Positions 1 to 6,933 of a stretch of DNA of 28,944 nt are shown here, piece after piece. The position numbers and the translations under genes are program-made. Below the pieces are notes generated by a model. The model was given only the letters and a program-made list of their open reading frames with translations. It made no database searches and had not been told where the DNA came from. The first letter of the stretch is position 1. Each line of letters starts with the position of its first letter. Origin of the DNA: Clostridia bacterium (lineage in GTDB: Bacteria; Bacillota_A; Clostridia; Oscillospirales; Acutalibacteraceae); the NCBI GenBank assembly GCA_017441045.1, contig JAFSAK010000057.1:1-28944 (forward strand), in the 5' to 3' direction.

Positions 1-11
1 ACTTTATTTTT

Positions 12-41
12 TTGTAAAAATATGTTATACTATTTTAGTAT
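12..41 (+). promoter_or_regulatory. candidate asnB promoter
   Basis: A TTGTAA hexamer at 12-17 is followed after 18 bases by TAGTAT at 36-41. An alternative -10, TATACT, lies at 26-31 but has no good -35. The ribosome binding site AAGGAG follows at 54-59. The start of the window limits what can be said about any upstream leader. Confidence 0.3.
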
Positions 42-71
42 GATTAAAACTCGAAGGAGTATTTATAATTT

Positions 72-1916
72 ATGTGCGGATTTGTTGGCTTTACAAATAG
101 TATAAATGATGATGGCTCTATCCTTGAAATTATGATGAACCGCATCGTCCATAGAGGTCCCGATTCTGCGGGCAAGTTTGTGGACGAGCATGTGGCTCTC
201 GGTTTTCGCCGCCTTAGTATCATAGATTTGGCAGAAGGCGACCAACCTATGTTTAATGAAGATGGCTCTTTGGTCCTTACCTTCAACGGCGAGATTTATA
301 ATTTCAAAGATTTAAGAAAAGAGCTTATTGATGCGGGACACACATTTAAAAATAATTCCGATAGCGAGGTCCTTTTGCACGGCTTTGAGCAATGGGGCGA
401 AGATTTGGTTAAAAAACTTCGCGGAATGTTTGCTTTCGTAATTTTCAACCGCAATGATAACTCGATTTTCGGCGCCCGCGATATGTTTGGCATCAAGCCG
501 TTTTATTATACATTTATGGGAGATAGTTTCATTTTCGGCTCCGAAATCAAGTCCTTTTTAGACCATCCCGATTTCAGAAAAGAACTCAACGAAGATGCCC
601 TTGGTCATTATCTTTCCTTCCAATATTCACCCACCGAAGAAACCTTTTTTAAGGATGTTTTCAAACTCCCCCCCGCCCACTTCTTCACATATAAAGACGG
701 CAAATTCAATACCACCCGTTATTTCCGCCCCGAATTTAAGGAAAGTGACGGTGTGCTTGAATATTTTGCCGACCTTACGGATGCCGCCGTAAGAGAATCT
801 GTAAAGGCGCATAAAATTGCCGATGTTGAGGTTGGCTCCTTCCTTTCAAGCGGCATAGATTCAAGTTATATTGCAGAGGCCGCCGATGTAGATAAAACCT
901 TTACGGTGGGATTTGAAAGCCCCGATGGCGACCGTTATAATGAGATTTCTTACGCTAAAGATTTTGCAAAAACCATCGGCGTTGAAAATATTGCCAAGGT
1001 TATAACACCGCAAGAATATTGGGGCAGTTTTTCTACTATTCAGTATCATATGGACGAGCCCTTGGCCGACCCCGCGGCTATTGCTTTATACTTTGTCAGC
1101 AAACTTGCCAGCGAGCACGTTAAGGTTGTTATGTCGGGCGAAGGCGCCGATGAATTTTTCGGCGGATATAAAATTTATCAAGAGCCCCTAACCCTTACGG
1201 CCTACGACCGCTTACCCTTTGCTTTACGCAGAGTTATAGGCAAGATTTGTTCTTATCTTCCCAAAAAGCACGGTATTAACTATCTAATCCGCCGCGGCAA
1301 AACTATTGAAGAACGCTTTATCGGTAACGCTAATATTTTCTCCTTTAAAGAGCGAAATAAAATTTTAAAAAGCGAAACGGCTAAGAACGCCGCAGAGCCC
1401 AAAGTGCTTTGCGATAAGTTTTATAAAGAGGTCGCCGATAAGGACGATATTACAAAAATGCAGTATCTGGATATCCATATGTGGCTTATGGGTGATATTC
1501 TTCTCAAAGCCGATAAAACAAGTATGGCAAACTCCTTAGAACTTCGCGTTCCTTTCCTTGATAAAAAGGTATTGGAACTTGCGCAAACCATTCCCCTTAA
1601 ATGCAGAGTCAATACGGTTACTACAAAACTTGCCCTCAGAAAAGCGGCAGAAAAGACCTTACCCAAGAGAACTGCCGATAAGGATAAACTTGGTTTCCCC
1701 GTTCCTATCAGGGTATGGCTTAAAGAGGATGAATACTACAATAAGGTAAAAGCCGAATTCACAAGCGCCGCCGCAGAAAAATACTTTAATACACCGCTTT
1801 TAGTCGCTATGCTTGACCGCCATAGAGCAGGCAAAGAAGATTTGAGCCGCAAAATCTGGACGGTTTACACCTTCCTCGTTTGGTATAAAGAATTTTTTGG
1901 CGAAAAAGCAGAGTAA
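72..1916 (+). CDS. asnB: asparagine synthase (glutamine-hydrolysing) AsnB
   Basis: This cytoplasmic enzyme makes asparagine from aspartate, ATP and glutamine-derived ammonia. The 614-residue protein starts MCGFVGF. Cys2 becomes the N-terminal nucleophile of the class II glutamine amidotransferase domain (about 1-200), so the start at 72 is required even though the AAGGAG ribosome site at 54-59 is rather far (12 bases). The synthetase half carries the ATP-pyrophosphatase loop, here SSGIDSS near residue 260, and a SGEGADEFFGGY motif near residue 355, both typical of AsnB. Length matches the ~610-residue AsnB type of Gram-positive bacteria. The gene stands alone: its own terminator follows directly and the next genes are on the other strand. 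Paralogues act on other acceptors in cell-surface or peptide pathways, but nothing nearby suggests that here. Confidence 0.95.
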   Translation: MCGFVGFTNSINDDGSILEIMMNRIVHRGPDSAGKFVDEHVALGFRRLSIIDLAEGDQPMFNEDGSLVLTFNGEIYNFKDLRKELIDAGHTFKNNSDSEVLLHGFEQWGEDLVKKLRGMFAFVIFNRNDNSIFGARDMFGIKPFYYTFMGDSFIFGSEIKSFLDHPDFRKELNEDALGHYLSFQYSPTEETFFKDVFKLPPAHFFTYKDGKFNTTRYFRPEFKESDGVLEYFADLTDAAVRESVKAHKIADVEVGSFLSSGIDSSYIAEAADVDKTFTVGFESPDGDRYNEISYAKDFAKTIGVENIAKVITPQEYWGSFSTIQYHMDEPLADPAAIALYFVSKLASEHVKVVMSGEGADEFFGGYKIYQEPLTLTAYDRLPFALRRVIGKICSYLPKKHGINYLIRRGKTIEERFIGNANIFSFKERNKILKSETAKNAAEPKVLCDKFYKEVADKDDITKMQYLDIHMWLMGDILLKADKTSMANSLELRVPFLDKKVLELAQTIPLKCRVNTVTTKLALRKAAEKTLPKRTADKDKLGFPVPIRVWLKEDEYYNKVKAEFTSAAAEKYFNTPLLVAMLDRHRAGKEDLSRKIWTVYTFLVWYKEFFGEKAE

Positions 1917-1922
1917 AATAGC

Positions 1923-1949
1923 AAACCCCGAGGTTTAACCTCGGGGTTT
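1923..1949. terminator. asnB terminator, stem-loop of AACCCCGAGG type
   Basis: A perfect inverted repeat, AAACCCCGAGG / CCTCGGGGTTT around a short TTTAA centre, begins seven bases after the asnB stop. The GC-rich stem followed by T-rich sequence fits a rho-independent terminator. The same stem and loop, one C-G pair longer, recurs at 11768-11794. Confidence 0.85.
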
Positions 1950-1970
1950 AGTTATGAACTAAAGTTATGA

Positions 1971-2114
1971 ATTTGCTTACGCCAAATATTATGATATTTG
2001 CTTCGCAAATAGTTTATGTGTTCGCGCAGCGAACAATACAAATCGCGCCTTTGGCACACCGAAACTTTGCCACGGACAAATCATAACATCTAACGGGAGG
2101 TGCCACCTCTCCCT
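1971..2114. repeat. chain of short hairpins between asnB and the lipoprotein island
   Basis: No gene is seen here. The stretch strings together small perfect or near-perfect palindromes: ATTTG/CAAAT at 1971-1987, ATTTGC-TTC-GCAAAT at 1996-2010, TGTTCGC-GCA-GCGAACA at 2019-2035, an imperfect GCGCC-TTT-GGCAC near 2044-2056, and an imperfect GGGAGGTG/CACCTCTCCC at 2096-2114. TTATG-like linkers separate the first ones. It looks like a non-coding repeat element; I cannot name the family. Confidence 0.55.
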
Positions 2115-2147
2115 ACACCCACCTATTTATATTGGTGCTCCGTAGTT

Positions 2148-2921
2148 TTAAAACACAGAACCGTCCCCTGTGTTCCCAAATATATAATTAGGGGATTTTT
2201 CGCTTTTGTGTGAGAGGATTTTATAGGAATCTGCATTTAATTCAACAACAAAAGTTTCTGTTGAATATTCTAAATTGTCAATTTCATGCGTTATGAGAAC
2301 AGCAAACTCATACTTACTGTCTTTTATTTCCCTTTTTCGTATCACCTTAAAACCATAATAGCATTCGCCAAGATGCCTATCGAAATCGTAAGTTCCTGTA
2401 TCTTTATTATAATATTCAACGGATTCAGGGTCGGCTTTTGTATTGAAAATACCTTCAATGTAATCATCAACTATTTTATGAGGAACAGAAAAATCCATCG
2501 TTTTAGTGTCGTAGTATTTTACCAACTCCGGCTCAATGCATTTCTCATCAAAGGTATAGCAAGCAGCAAATGTATAATAATAAAATACATCCTTAAAGGG
2601 AATTGTTTCGCCTTCGTTAAATTCTAACGAGCATGTCAAAAAATAGTTTTGGGTTATCTTGAGCATTAATATATCTGAAAGCATATACGATTCCCCGTAA
2701 GGTGTTTTCCCATCATTGCTTTCAATTTTTTCGTTATCTTGGATAATATCGTTTTCGCTATTATTATCTATGATATCATCATTTTCACTTTCATTATCTT
2801 TATCCATGACAATCTCGCTTACATCATCATTGTTTGATAAATCCGGTTTAGGCGCTTTTTCGCAAGATGCAAAAACAAACAATAAGCAAACAACCAAAAG
2901 CAAAACAAATATTTTTTTCAT
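2148..2921 (-). CDS. lipoprotein of unknown function, first cassette (C-terminus encoded by the repeat)
   Basis: This predicted 257-residue lipoprotein has a signal peptide (MKKIFVLLLVVCLLFVFASC), lipobox FASC and modified Cys at position 20. A very acidic, Asp/Glu/Asn-rich linker (about 29-72) follows, then a globular domain that I do not recognise. The ribosome site GAGGTGAT sits just upstream of the ATG. The last eight sense codons, NTGDGSVF, are the palindromic repeat at 2152-2175 read in frame, and the TAA lies immediately after it. The native 3' end was therefore probably replaced or extended when the repeat arrived. It is the last of six minus-strand genes for exported proteins. The product likely sits on the outer face of the membrane; its function is unknown. 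Confidence 0.8.
   Translation of the reverse strand: MKKIFVLLLVVCLLFVFASCEKAPKPDLSNNDDVSEIVMDKDNESENDDIIDNNSENDIIQDNEKIESNDGKTPYGESYMLSDILMLKITQNYFLTCSLEFNEGETIPFKDVFYYYTFAACYTFDEKCIEPELVKYYDTKTMDFSVPHKIVDDYIEGIFNTKADPESVEYYNKDTGTYDFDRHLGECYYGFKVIRKREIKDSKYEFAVLITHEIDNLEYSTETFVVELNADSYKILSHKSEKSPNYIFGNTGDGSVF
2152..2175. repeat. REP-like palindrome, copy 1
   Basis: Arms AACACAG and CTGTGTT flank the 9-base core AACCGTCCC. This is the reference copy, with perfect 7-bp arms. On the minus strand it is translated as the C-terminus of the 2148-2921 lipoprotein. It marks the downstream edge of the six-gene island. Confidence 0.9.
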
Positions 2922-2976
2922 TTTATCACCTCAAAAAAATGACTTTGGGTCAACTCTATCTATCGGACTTCTACGT

Positions 2977-3012
2977 GAACACACAGAACCGTCCCCTGTC
3001 TTTCTATGTGTT
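2977..3012. repeat. REP-like palindrome, copy 2 (expanded right arm)
   Basis: The left arm GAACACACAG and the core match the other copies. The right arm is interrupted: CTGT is followed by CTTTCTA and then TGTGTT. The TAG stop of the 3004-3750 gene lies in this interrupted arm, so copy and gene end are fused. Confidence 0.8.
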
Positions 3013-3750
3013 ATGCCTAAGGGCATTATATGGAATTTCCGCTTCTATGTGATTTCCTAAAGAGAAAGGAACAGGAACACTTATACCGACAAAATCCTTG
3101 GTGTAATAGGAAAAAACATCTTTTTCGTTAGATAACCCATTTAAAAAAGATTTTTCATCCAATAGGTTTTCTAATCTTTCATCGCCAATTTTTTCTTTTA
3201 CATCCAAAAGCACGATATTATAGAGATTTTCATCTACATGATACATATCTGAAAAAACAATGCGTTCGCAGGTTTTTGGATTAACATTATAAGTAAAAAA
3301 CAGATGAATTGGATGGGCTGCCACACGATTATTTAACATGCCTTCAAATATTATACTTATACAATCCTTGCTTTCCATAGCAATTCTATAATTTATATCG
3401 ATATAATAATCATATTGAGCAACATTTTCATCCAATTCTTTAAATAAATCATTGTTGGTTTCAGAAATTTGAAATTCAATGTCTGTTAAGTTAAAAAGAT
3501 AATCCCCAATATACTTAACTATATTGTTTTTTATTGTATAAAAGTTATTTGTATCCAAAATAGGTATCTGTACGGATATTAGATTCTTGTCTTTTTGTGT
3601 TAAGTAAATCGACTTAGGTTCTTCTATCGAATCAGTATGTGTGTCGTATGTTGAATAATAGTTGTTTTCAATACTACTATCTGATTTGCCAACTTGACTA
3701 CAACTGGTTAATACTAGAATAAAAATTAATACGGATAAAATAATTTTCAT
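3004..3750 (-). CDS. lipoprotein with DUF3298/RsiV-like domain
   Basis: The 248-residue protein has a clear lipoprotein signal, MKIILSVLIFILVLTSC, with Cys17 as lipidation site. A strong AGGAGG ribosome site precedes the ATG. The mature part resembles DUF3298/RsiV-type extracellular domains: an AHP motif followed by NVNPKTCERIVFSDMY (compare N-x-D-x-xTG-x-x-L-x-D-x-F in the family) and a C-terminal VGISVPVPFSLGNHIEAEIPY segment. Some family members sense lysozyme or occur as stand-alone lipoproteins. No anti-sigma or sigma-factor gene is present here, so a sensing role is only a possibility. The stop codon falls in repeat copy 2, and copy 3 lies just upstream of its ribosome site. Confidence 0.8.
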   Translation of the reverse strand: MKIILSVLIFILVLTSCSQVGKSDSSIENNYYSTYDTHTDSIEEPKSIYLTQKDKNLISVQIPILDTNNFYTIKNNIVKYIGDYLFNLTDIEFQISETNNDLFKELDENVAQYDYYIDINYRIAMESKDCISIIFEGMLNNRVAAHPIHLFFTYNVNPKTCERIVFSDMYHVDENLYNIVLLDVKEKIGDERLENLLDEKSFLNGLSNEKDVFSYYTKDFVGISVPVPFSLGNHIEAEIPYNALRHNT

Positions 3751-3769
3751 ATAATTATCCTCCTAGAAA

Positions 3770-3793
3770 GAACACAGAACCGTCCCCTGTGTA
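3770..3793. repeat. REP-like palindrome, copy 3
   Basis: Left arm GAACACAG, core AACCGTCCC, right arm CTGTGTA. It fills the gap between two genes. Its right end directly abuts the TAA stop of the 3794-4345 gene, and its left end lies a few bases from the AGGAGG of the next gene. Confidence 0.9.
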
Positions 3794-4345
3794 TTATGTA
3801 TTAAGAAAATTGTATATTCTTAAAATTTCAATGGCTCGATTTCTATATGCTTCATAAGTTGCTCGTGCATACCATTTGGGCACTGCCGTTCCCGTCGTAA
3901 ATGCATAATCAATGCCATATTTTTGAGTGGCTATTTCTTTCTCAATGAATTGATTCCATGCTTCTTGGCTTTGTTTAACTGCTTCAACTGCTTTTTTATC
4001 ATCGAGTTTCAAAAGCTTGCTATAATATTTGTTAATTAACGATTCCCATTTCTCTGTAAGGCCGTTAACTGTATTGCAAAAATCGACAGTAGACAATTCC
4101 TTATTAATTACCTCATTAAATTCGGTATCAATAGCCAAAATTTCTTTGTACTCTTCCTTGTCGGGGAATGGAAATAATACAGAATTATTGTGGTCGTCAA
4201 TTGTATTGTCGGTAATGTTTTCGGAATTTGGATTTTCGAATATTGTATCATCTATAACACTTTTATAGTGAATAGCCGTTAAAACGGTAAATATATTAGT
4301 AATCACAAGCAAAATAATCACGATTGTTAATGTTGCTTTTTTCAC
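3794..4345 (-). CDS. membrane-anchored LprI/DUF1311-like protein
   Basis: An N-terminal hydrophobic stretch (KATLTIVIILLVITNIFTVL) without a lipobox cysteine should anchor the protein with its C-terminal domain outside. That domain (about 85-180) has the pattern of the lysozyme-inhibitor LprI/DUF1311 group: a KYYSKLL helix, then SQEAWNQFIEKE, and a final helix with T-x-E-x-x-R-x-R-x-x-E-L-like spacing. The similarity is from pattern recognition only. Several starts are possible: GTG at 4354, ATG at 4351 and GTG at 4345. I chose 4345 because GAGGTGAT then lies at the spacing used elsewhere in the window (183 residues). The stop directly abuts repeat copy 3, and copy 4 begins 15 bases upstream. 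Confidence 0.7.
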   Translation of the reverse strand: MKKATLTIVIILLVITNIFTVLTAIHYKSVIDDTIFENPNSENITDNTIDDHNNSVLFPFPDKEEYKEILAIDTEFNEVINKELSTVDFCNTVNGLTEKWESLINKYYSKLLKLDDKKAVEAVKQSQEAWNQFIEKEIATQKYGIDYAFTTGTAVPKWYARATYEAYRNRAIEILRIYNFLNT

Positions 4346-4359
4346 ACTCATCACCTCAC

Positions 4360-4383
4360 CACGCAGAACCGTCCCCTGTGTTC
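4360..4383. repeat. REP-like palindrome, copy 4 (CACGCAG variant)
   Basis: Core AACCGTCCC with right arm CTGTGTTC. The left arm is CACGCAG instead of CACACAG, a variant shared with the copy at 6872-6896. It sits between the 4407-5162 gene (stop 23 bases away) and the start of the 3794-4345 gene. Confidence 0.88.
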
Positions 4384-4406
4384 ACTTTGTTCTCTTGTGC
4401 CCTTCT

Positions 4407-5162
4407 TTAAAAGACATAAATAGTTTTCTTTTGGAAATTGCTATTTTCTAAATTGCCATATGATGCCAAGGTCTGATTGAAAATTTTTTCTGTAATTTCC
4501 GCAATCTTTTCTTTTTCTTTCAGATAATATGTTTCGTTTTTGGCTTCGCCCCCTGCGCCACAGTTTCTTTCATATCCAAAAGTTCTTAAAACAGTAAGTT
4601 TGTTAGAGTTTTTATTTAATTCCATTATAGTATAAACAATACCATCATGGCCTACAGAATCCGTAATCAACAAGTCTCCGTTATCCAGGATTGAACATTT
4701 GTGTTTTGGCCAAAAAACCTCCAACAAAATCGGTTTATCATCACAAATTGTAAAAATGGCAAGAATTGTATAATCCTTTCTTACCCAAAACAGTTCTTGA
4801 ATACCATCTCCATTTATATCATCGAAAATTATTCCGTAATCTAGATTTTTGGGATATTTCGCCTCAATAACCATAGAACTCCATTCAAAAAATTCAGCAC
4901 CATTTGGTCTGGGAAGTGAATTGCTCTCATAAGCGATTGTAAAATTGGGATAACCTTCTTCTCCCCAGTCGCTTCTCCAGACCCCAACAATCGTTTCATA
5001 AATTGAAATAATTTCATCGTATGCATTATCGACTAAATTTTCTTTGATTTTAAATTCAATCGCTTCTGTTGGTCTAGATGTATTTATATCCGAATCTATC
5101 GTCGTTTTATTACACCCACATAATATTGTTATGATTACAAGTATTAAAACCAAAATCCTCAT
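4407..5162 (-). CDS. lipoprotein with calcium-binding-like DxNxDG motif
   Basis: From the ATG at 5162 the product is a 251-residue lipoprotein: MRILVLILVIITILCGC, lipobox LCGC, Cys17. An open frame continues upstream through the repeat to 5255, but GAGGAG lies before 5162 and the signal peptide must be N-terminal. Residues 115-124 read DINGDGIQEL, the DxNxDGxxE pattern of FG-GAP/EF-hand-like calcium loops in extracellular proteins. The first 36 residues are the same as in the 6190-6825 gene except for one Ile/Leu change, after which the two proteins are unrelated. The mature function is unknown; it is probably surface-exposed. Confidence 0.78.
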   Translation of the reverse strand: MRILVLILVIITILCGCNKTTIDSDINTSRPTEAIEFKIKENLVDNAYDEIISIYETIVGVWRSDWGEEGYPNFTIAYESNSLPRPNGAEFFEWSSMVIEAKYPKNLDYGIIFDDINGDGIQELFWVRKDYTILAIFTICDDKPILLEVFWPKHKCSILDNGDLLITDSVGHDGIVYTIMELNKNSNKLTVLRTFGYERNCGAGGEAKNETYYLKEKEKIAEITEKIFNQTLASYGNLENSNFQKKTIYVF

Positions 5163-5188
5163 AAATATCAAAATCTCCTCAACTAAAA
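5053..5188 (-). repeat. duplicated 5' block, copy A (leader, SD, signal peptide)
   Basis: These 136 bases match 6716-6851 with only two differences (5060 against 6723, 5157 against 6820). The block covers the untranslated leader, the GAGGAG site and the first ~36 codons of the 4407-5162 gene. Homology stops abruptly inside the coding region and, on the other side, five bases from a palindromic repeat. Confidence 0.93.
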
Positions 5189-5193
5189 GGGCA

Positions 5194-5219
5194 GAACACA
5201 CAGAACCGTCCCCTGTGTT
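5194..5219. repeat. REP-like palindrome, copy 5
   Basis: Left arm GAACACACAG, core AACCGTCCC, right arm CTGTGTT. Its last two bases are part of the TAA stop of the 5218-6015 gene. The duplicated 5' block of the next gene begins five bases to the left. Confidence 0.9.
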
Positions 5220-6015
5220 ATTTTGTTTCATAACGAAGCTGGTGTTCCTTTGCATATTTTTCTGCTGCAGAATTAGGTTCTACACATAAAAGGATATCAT
5301 TTGGGAAAACAAATATATTGTAATCAGGAAAAATCGTTACATTTTTGGGGATGACTATCTCTTTTAAATGGTAACAGCGATATCCAAAAGCTGAATCGCC
5401 AATTTCCCTAACAGTAGATGGGATGGTATATTTATTGTCTTTTTTTCCTTCTGGATAGGTATGCAATATGGTTTTTTCTTTGTTAAAAAGTACACCATCT
5501 ACATCGCTATAATGTTCGTTTTTAGGTTCCACATTGATTTCCGAAAGAGAAGAACAACGAAAAAATGTTTCATAATCTATAAAATTTACATTTTCGGGAA
5601 TGGTAATAGTTTCTAAAGAGTAGCAACGATAAAAAGCACCATACTCTATTTTTGATAAGTTTTGCGGTAATACGAAACATTTGACATCTTTATACTGATA
5701 AAAGGCATTATTTCCTATGCTTTTTACAGGCAATCCGTCAATTTCTTCTGGAATGACCATCTGTTTTTCAACAATCGGATTCTTAATGGCATCTGTTTCA
5801 GTGATTTTAATAGAATCTTTTTCAATCGTGTAAGAAAAAAGGTTGTTGTAGAAAAAGGTTTTGTTATTATTTTCCGAAATGAACTCATCGGTTGAAGATG
5901 TATTATTAGGAACGTTTTGTTGTAATTGGGTGGTACTGTTTCGATTTTCACTTTTTTTGCAACTGCAAGTTAATAAAATAAGTAAAAGTAAAAAAATCAA
6001 TTTACAACTTTTCAT
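5218..6015 (-). CDS. BspA-type leucine-rich repeat (LRR_5) lipoprotein
   Basis: From the ATG at 6015 (GGAGAG six bases upstream) the product has 265 residues. An in-frame ATG at 6033 overlaps that ribosome site and is less likely. The signal MKSCKLIFLLLLILLTCSC gives a lipoprotein with Cys19. The mature part holds several BspA/LRR_5 repeats of the form I-x-x-x-A-F-x-x-C-x-x-L-x-x-I-x-I-P, for example NNAFYQYKDVKCFVLP, YGAFYRCYSLETITIPENV and DSAFGYRCYHLKEIVIPKNV, plus an interruption at DVDGVLFNKEKTILHTYPEGK that is common in this family. Such proteins mediate surface binding; the ligand cannot be read from sequence. The stop codon overlaps repeat copy 5, and an inverted pair of repeats lies upstream. 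Confidence 0.87.
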   Translation of the reverse strand: MKSCKLIFLLLLILLTCSCKKSENRNSTTQLQQNVPNNTSSTDEFISENNNKTFFYNNLFSYTIEKDSIKITETDAIKNPIVEKQMVIPEEIDGLPVKSIGNNAFYQYKDVKCFVLPQNLSKIEYGAFYRCYSLETITIPENVNFIDYETFFRCSSLSEINVEPKNEHYSDVDGVLFNKEKTILHTYPEGKKDNKYTIPSTVREIGDSAFGYRCYHLKEIVIPKNVTIFPDYNIFVFPNDILLCVEPNSAAEKYAKEHQLRYETK

Positions 6016-6110
6016 ACTATTCTCTCCATTCATACTTTCTGCCCGGGAAAATAATTATTTCATAACTTGTTCCTAATCCTGATGTGTGGTTTGCTGTCAT
6101 ATGGTCTGTG

Positions 6111-6180
6111 GAACACAGGGGACGGTTCTATGTGTTAAAAGTATTTTCTGACAAATGAACACAGAACCGTCCCCTGTGTT
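6111..6180. repeat. inverted pair of REP-like palindromes (BIME-like), copies 6a/6b
   Basis: One copy at 6111-6136 is in the opposite orientation (GGGGACGG on the plus strand) and one at 6157-6180 is in the usual orientation, with 20 bases between. Together they could fold into one long hairpin. This is the arrangement called a BIME in REP systems. It lies between the 6190-6825 gene, whose stop is nine bases away, and the 5218-6015 gene. Confidence 0.88.
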
Positions 6181-6189
6181 TGTTCTGTA

Positions 6190-6825
6190 TTACCTGATTT
6201 TAATAGTTTCCGTAACCTGTTGGTTGTTGTTGAGCCAGTAGGTGATTTTTAATTCTGTATCGCTGTTCTGAAACTCGCAATCAATATGATTCTTTAATAC
6301 TAAATCAGAAAAATCTCTATATATTTCTTTGTAAAATACCTTACTATCAAATATATCTTGCACAACTAAAACAATCTTGTTTTTTTCATCCAACACAAAA
6401 CAAGCTACTAGACTATTTGTATGCTGAATTGGTCTTTCAAAAAAACGTGATACCTTTCCATTTGATGTATCATAATATCTCTCAAACCATGAGTTACCGC
6501 CGAACCCATAATTTAAAACTAATAATTTATCTTCATAATAAATATCAAAACTTCCTCTGCCATTGTGATATCCATAGTCAATCACACAATCTTTATCGTC
6601 CTTTATGCTATCTTTAAACAACGTGTAATTATCATTGGTATATATAACAAAATTGTTGTTTTGTTTATATATGTCATCTATGTTATATAATTCAAAATTA
6701 CTGTTATTCTCATATAATTCAAGCGCTTCTGTTGGTCTAGATGTATTTATATCCGAATCTATCGTCGTTTTATTACACCCACATAATATTGTTATGATTA
6801 CAAGTATTAAAACCAAAATTCTCAT
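6190..6825 (-). CDS. lipoprotein of unknown function sharing its signal peptide with 4407-5162
   Basis: From the ATG at 6825 the product is a 211-residue lipoprotein with signal MRILVLILVIITILCGC and Cys17. The frame stays open upstream to 7041 through the decayed repeats, but that stretch is not convincing coding sequence and would bury the signal peptide. After residue 36 the sequence diverges completely from its partner. The mature domain is rich in Asn, Tyr and Asp with alternating hydrophobic residues, suggesting beta structure, and I do not recognise it. It is the first gene of the minus-strand island, so an island transcript would start upstream of it. Confidence 0.72.
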   Translation of the reverse strand: MRILVLILVIITILCGCNKTTIDSDINTSRPTEALELYENNSNFELYNIDDIYKQNNNFVIYTNDNYTLFKDSIKDDKDCVIDYGYHNGRGSFDIYYEDKLLVLNYGFGGNSWFERYYDTSNGKVSRFFERPIQHTNSLVACFVLDEKNKIVLVVQDIFDSKVFYKEIYRDFSDLVLKNHIDCEFQNSDTELKITYWLNNNQQVTETIKIR

Positions 6826-6851
6826 AAATATCAAAATCTCCTCAACTAAAA
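6716..6851 (-). repeat. duplicated 5' block, copy B
   Basis: Matches 5053-5188 at 134 of 136 positions. It contains the leader, GAGGAG site, signal peptide and first mature residues of the 6190-6825 gene. Its upstream edge is three bases from the decayed repeat cluster at 6855. Confidence 0.93.
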
Positions 6852-6854
6852 CGA

Positions 6855-6910
6855 GAACACAGGGGACCGGAGAACACGCAGAACCGTCCCCTGTGCTAGT
6901 CCCCTGTGCT
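6855..6910. repeat. decayed cluster of REP-like palindromes, copy 7
   Basis: An inverted fragment GAACACAGGGGACC (6855-6868) is followed by a nearly full copy at 6872-6896 (CACGCAG variant) and a right-arm fragment AGTCCCCTGTGCT (6898-6910). It is the upstream boundary of the island. The stretch from here to the terminator at 7071 holds no convincing gene. Confidence 0.82.
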
Positions 6911-6933
6911 ATGTGGAAATTTATTCCTTTTTT

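Noticed and set aside
5163..5255. N-terminal extension of the 4407-5162 gene (and likewise 6826-7041 for its partner)
   Set aside because: The frames are open by chance through the repeats. The extension would place a lipoprotein signal peptide internally, and the GAGGAG site supports the later ATG in both.
2152..6910. Repeats as integron attC sites
   Set aside because: The copies are only ~23 bases with a fixed GGGGACGG core and simple arms. They lack the paired R and L boxes of attC, and no integron integrase is in the window. They resemble REP elements more.
2152..6910. Repeats as a CRISPR array
   Set aside because: The spacing between copies is gene-sized, the sequence between them is coding, and no cas genes are present.
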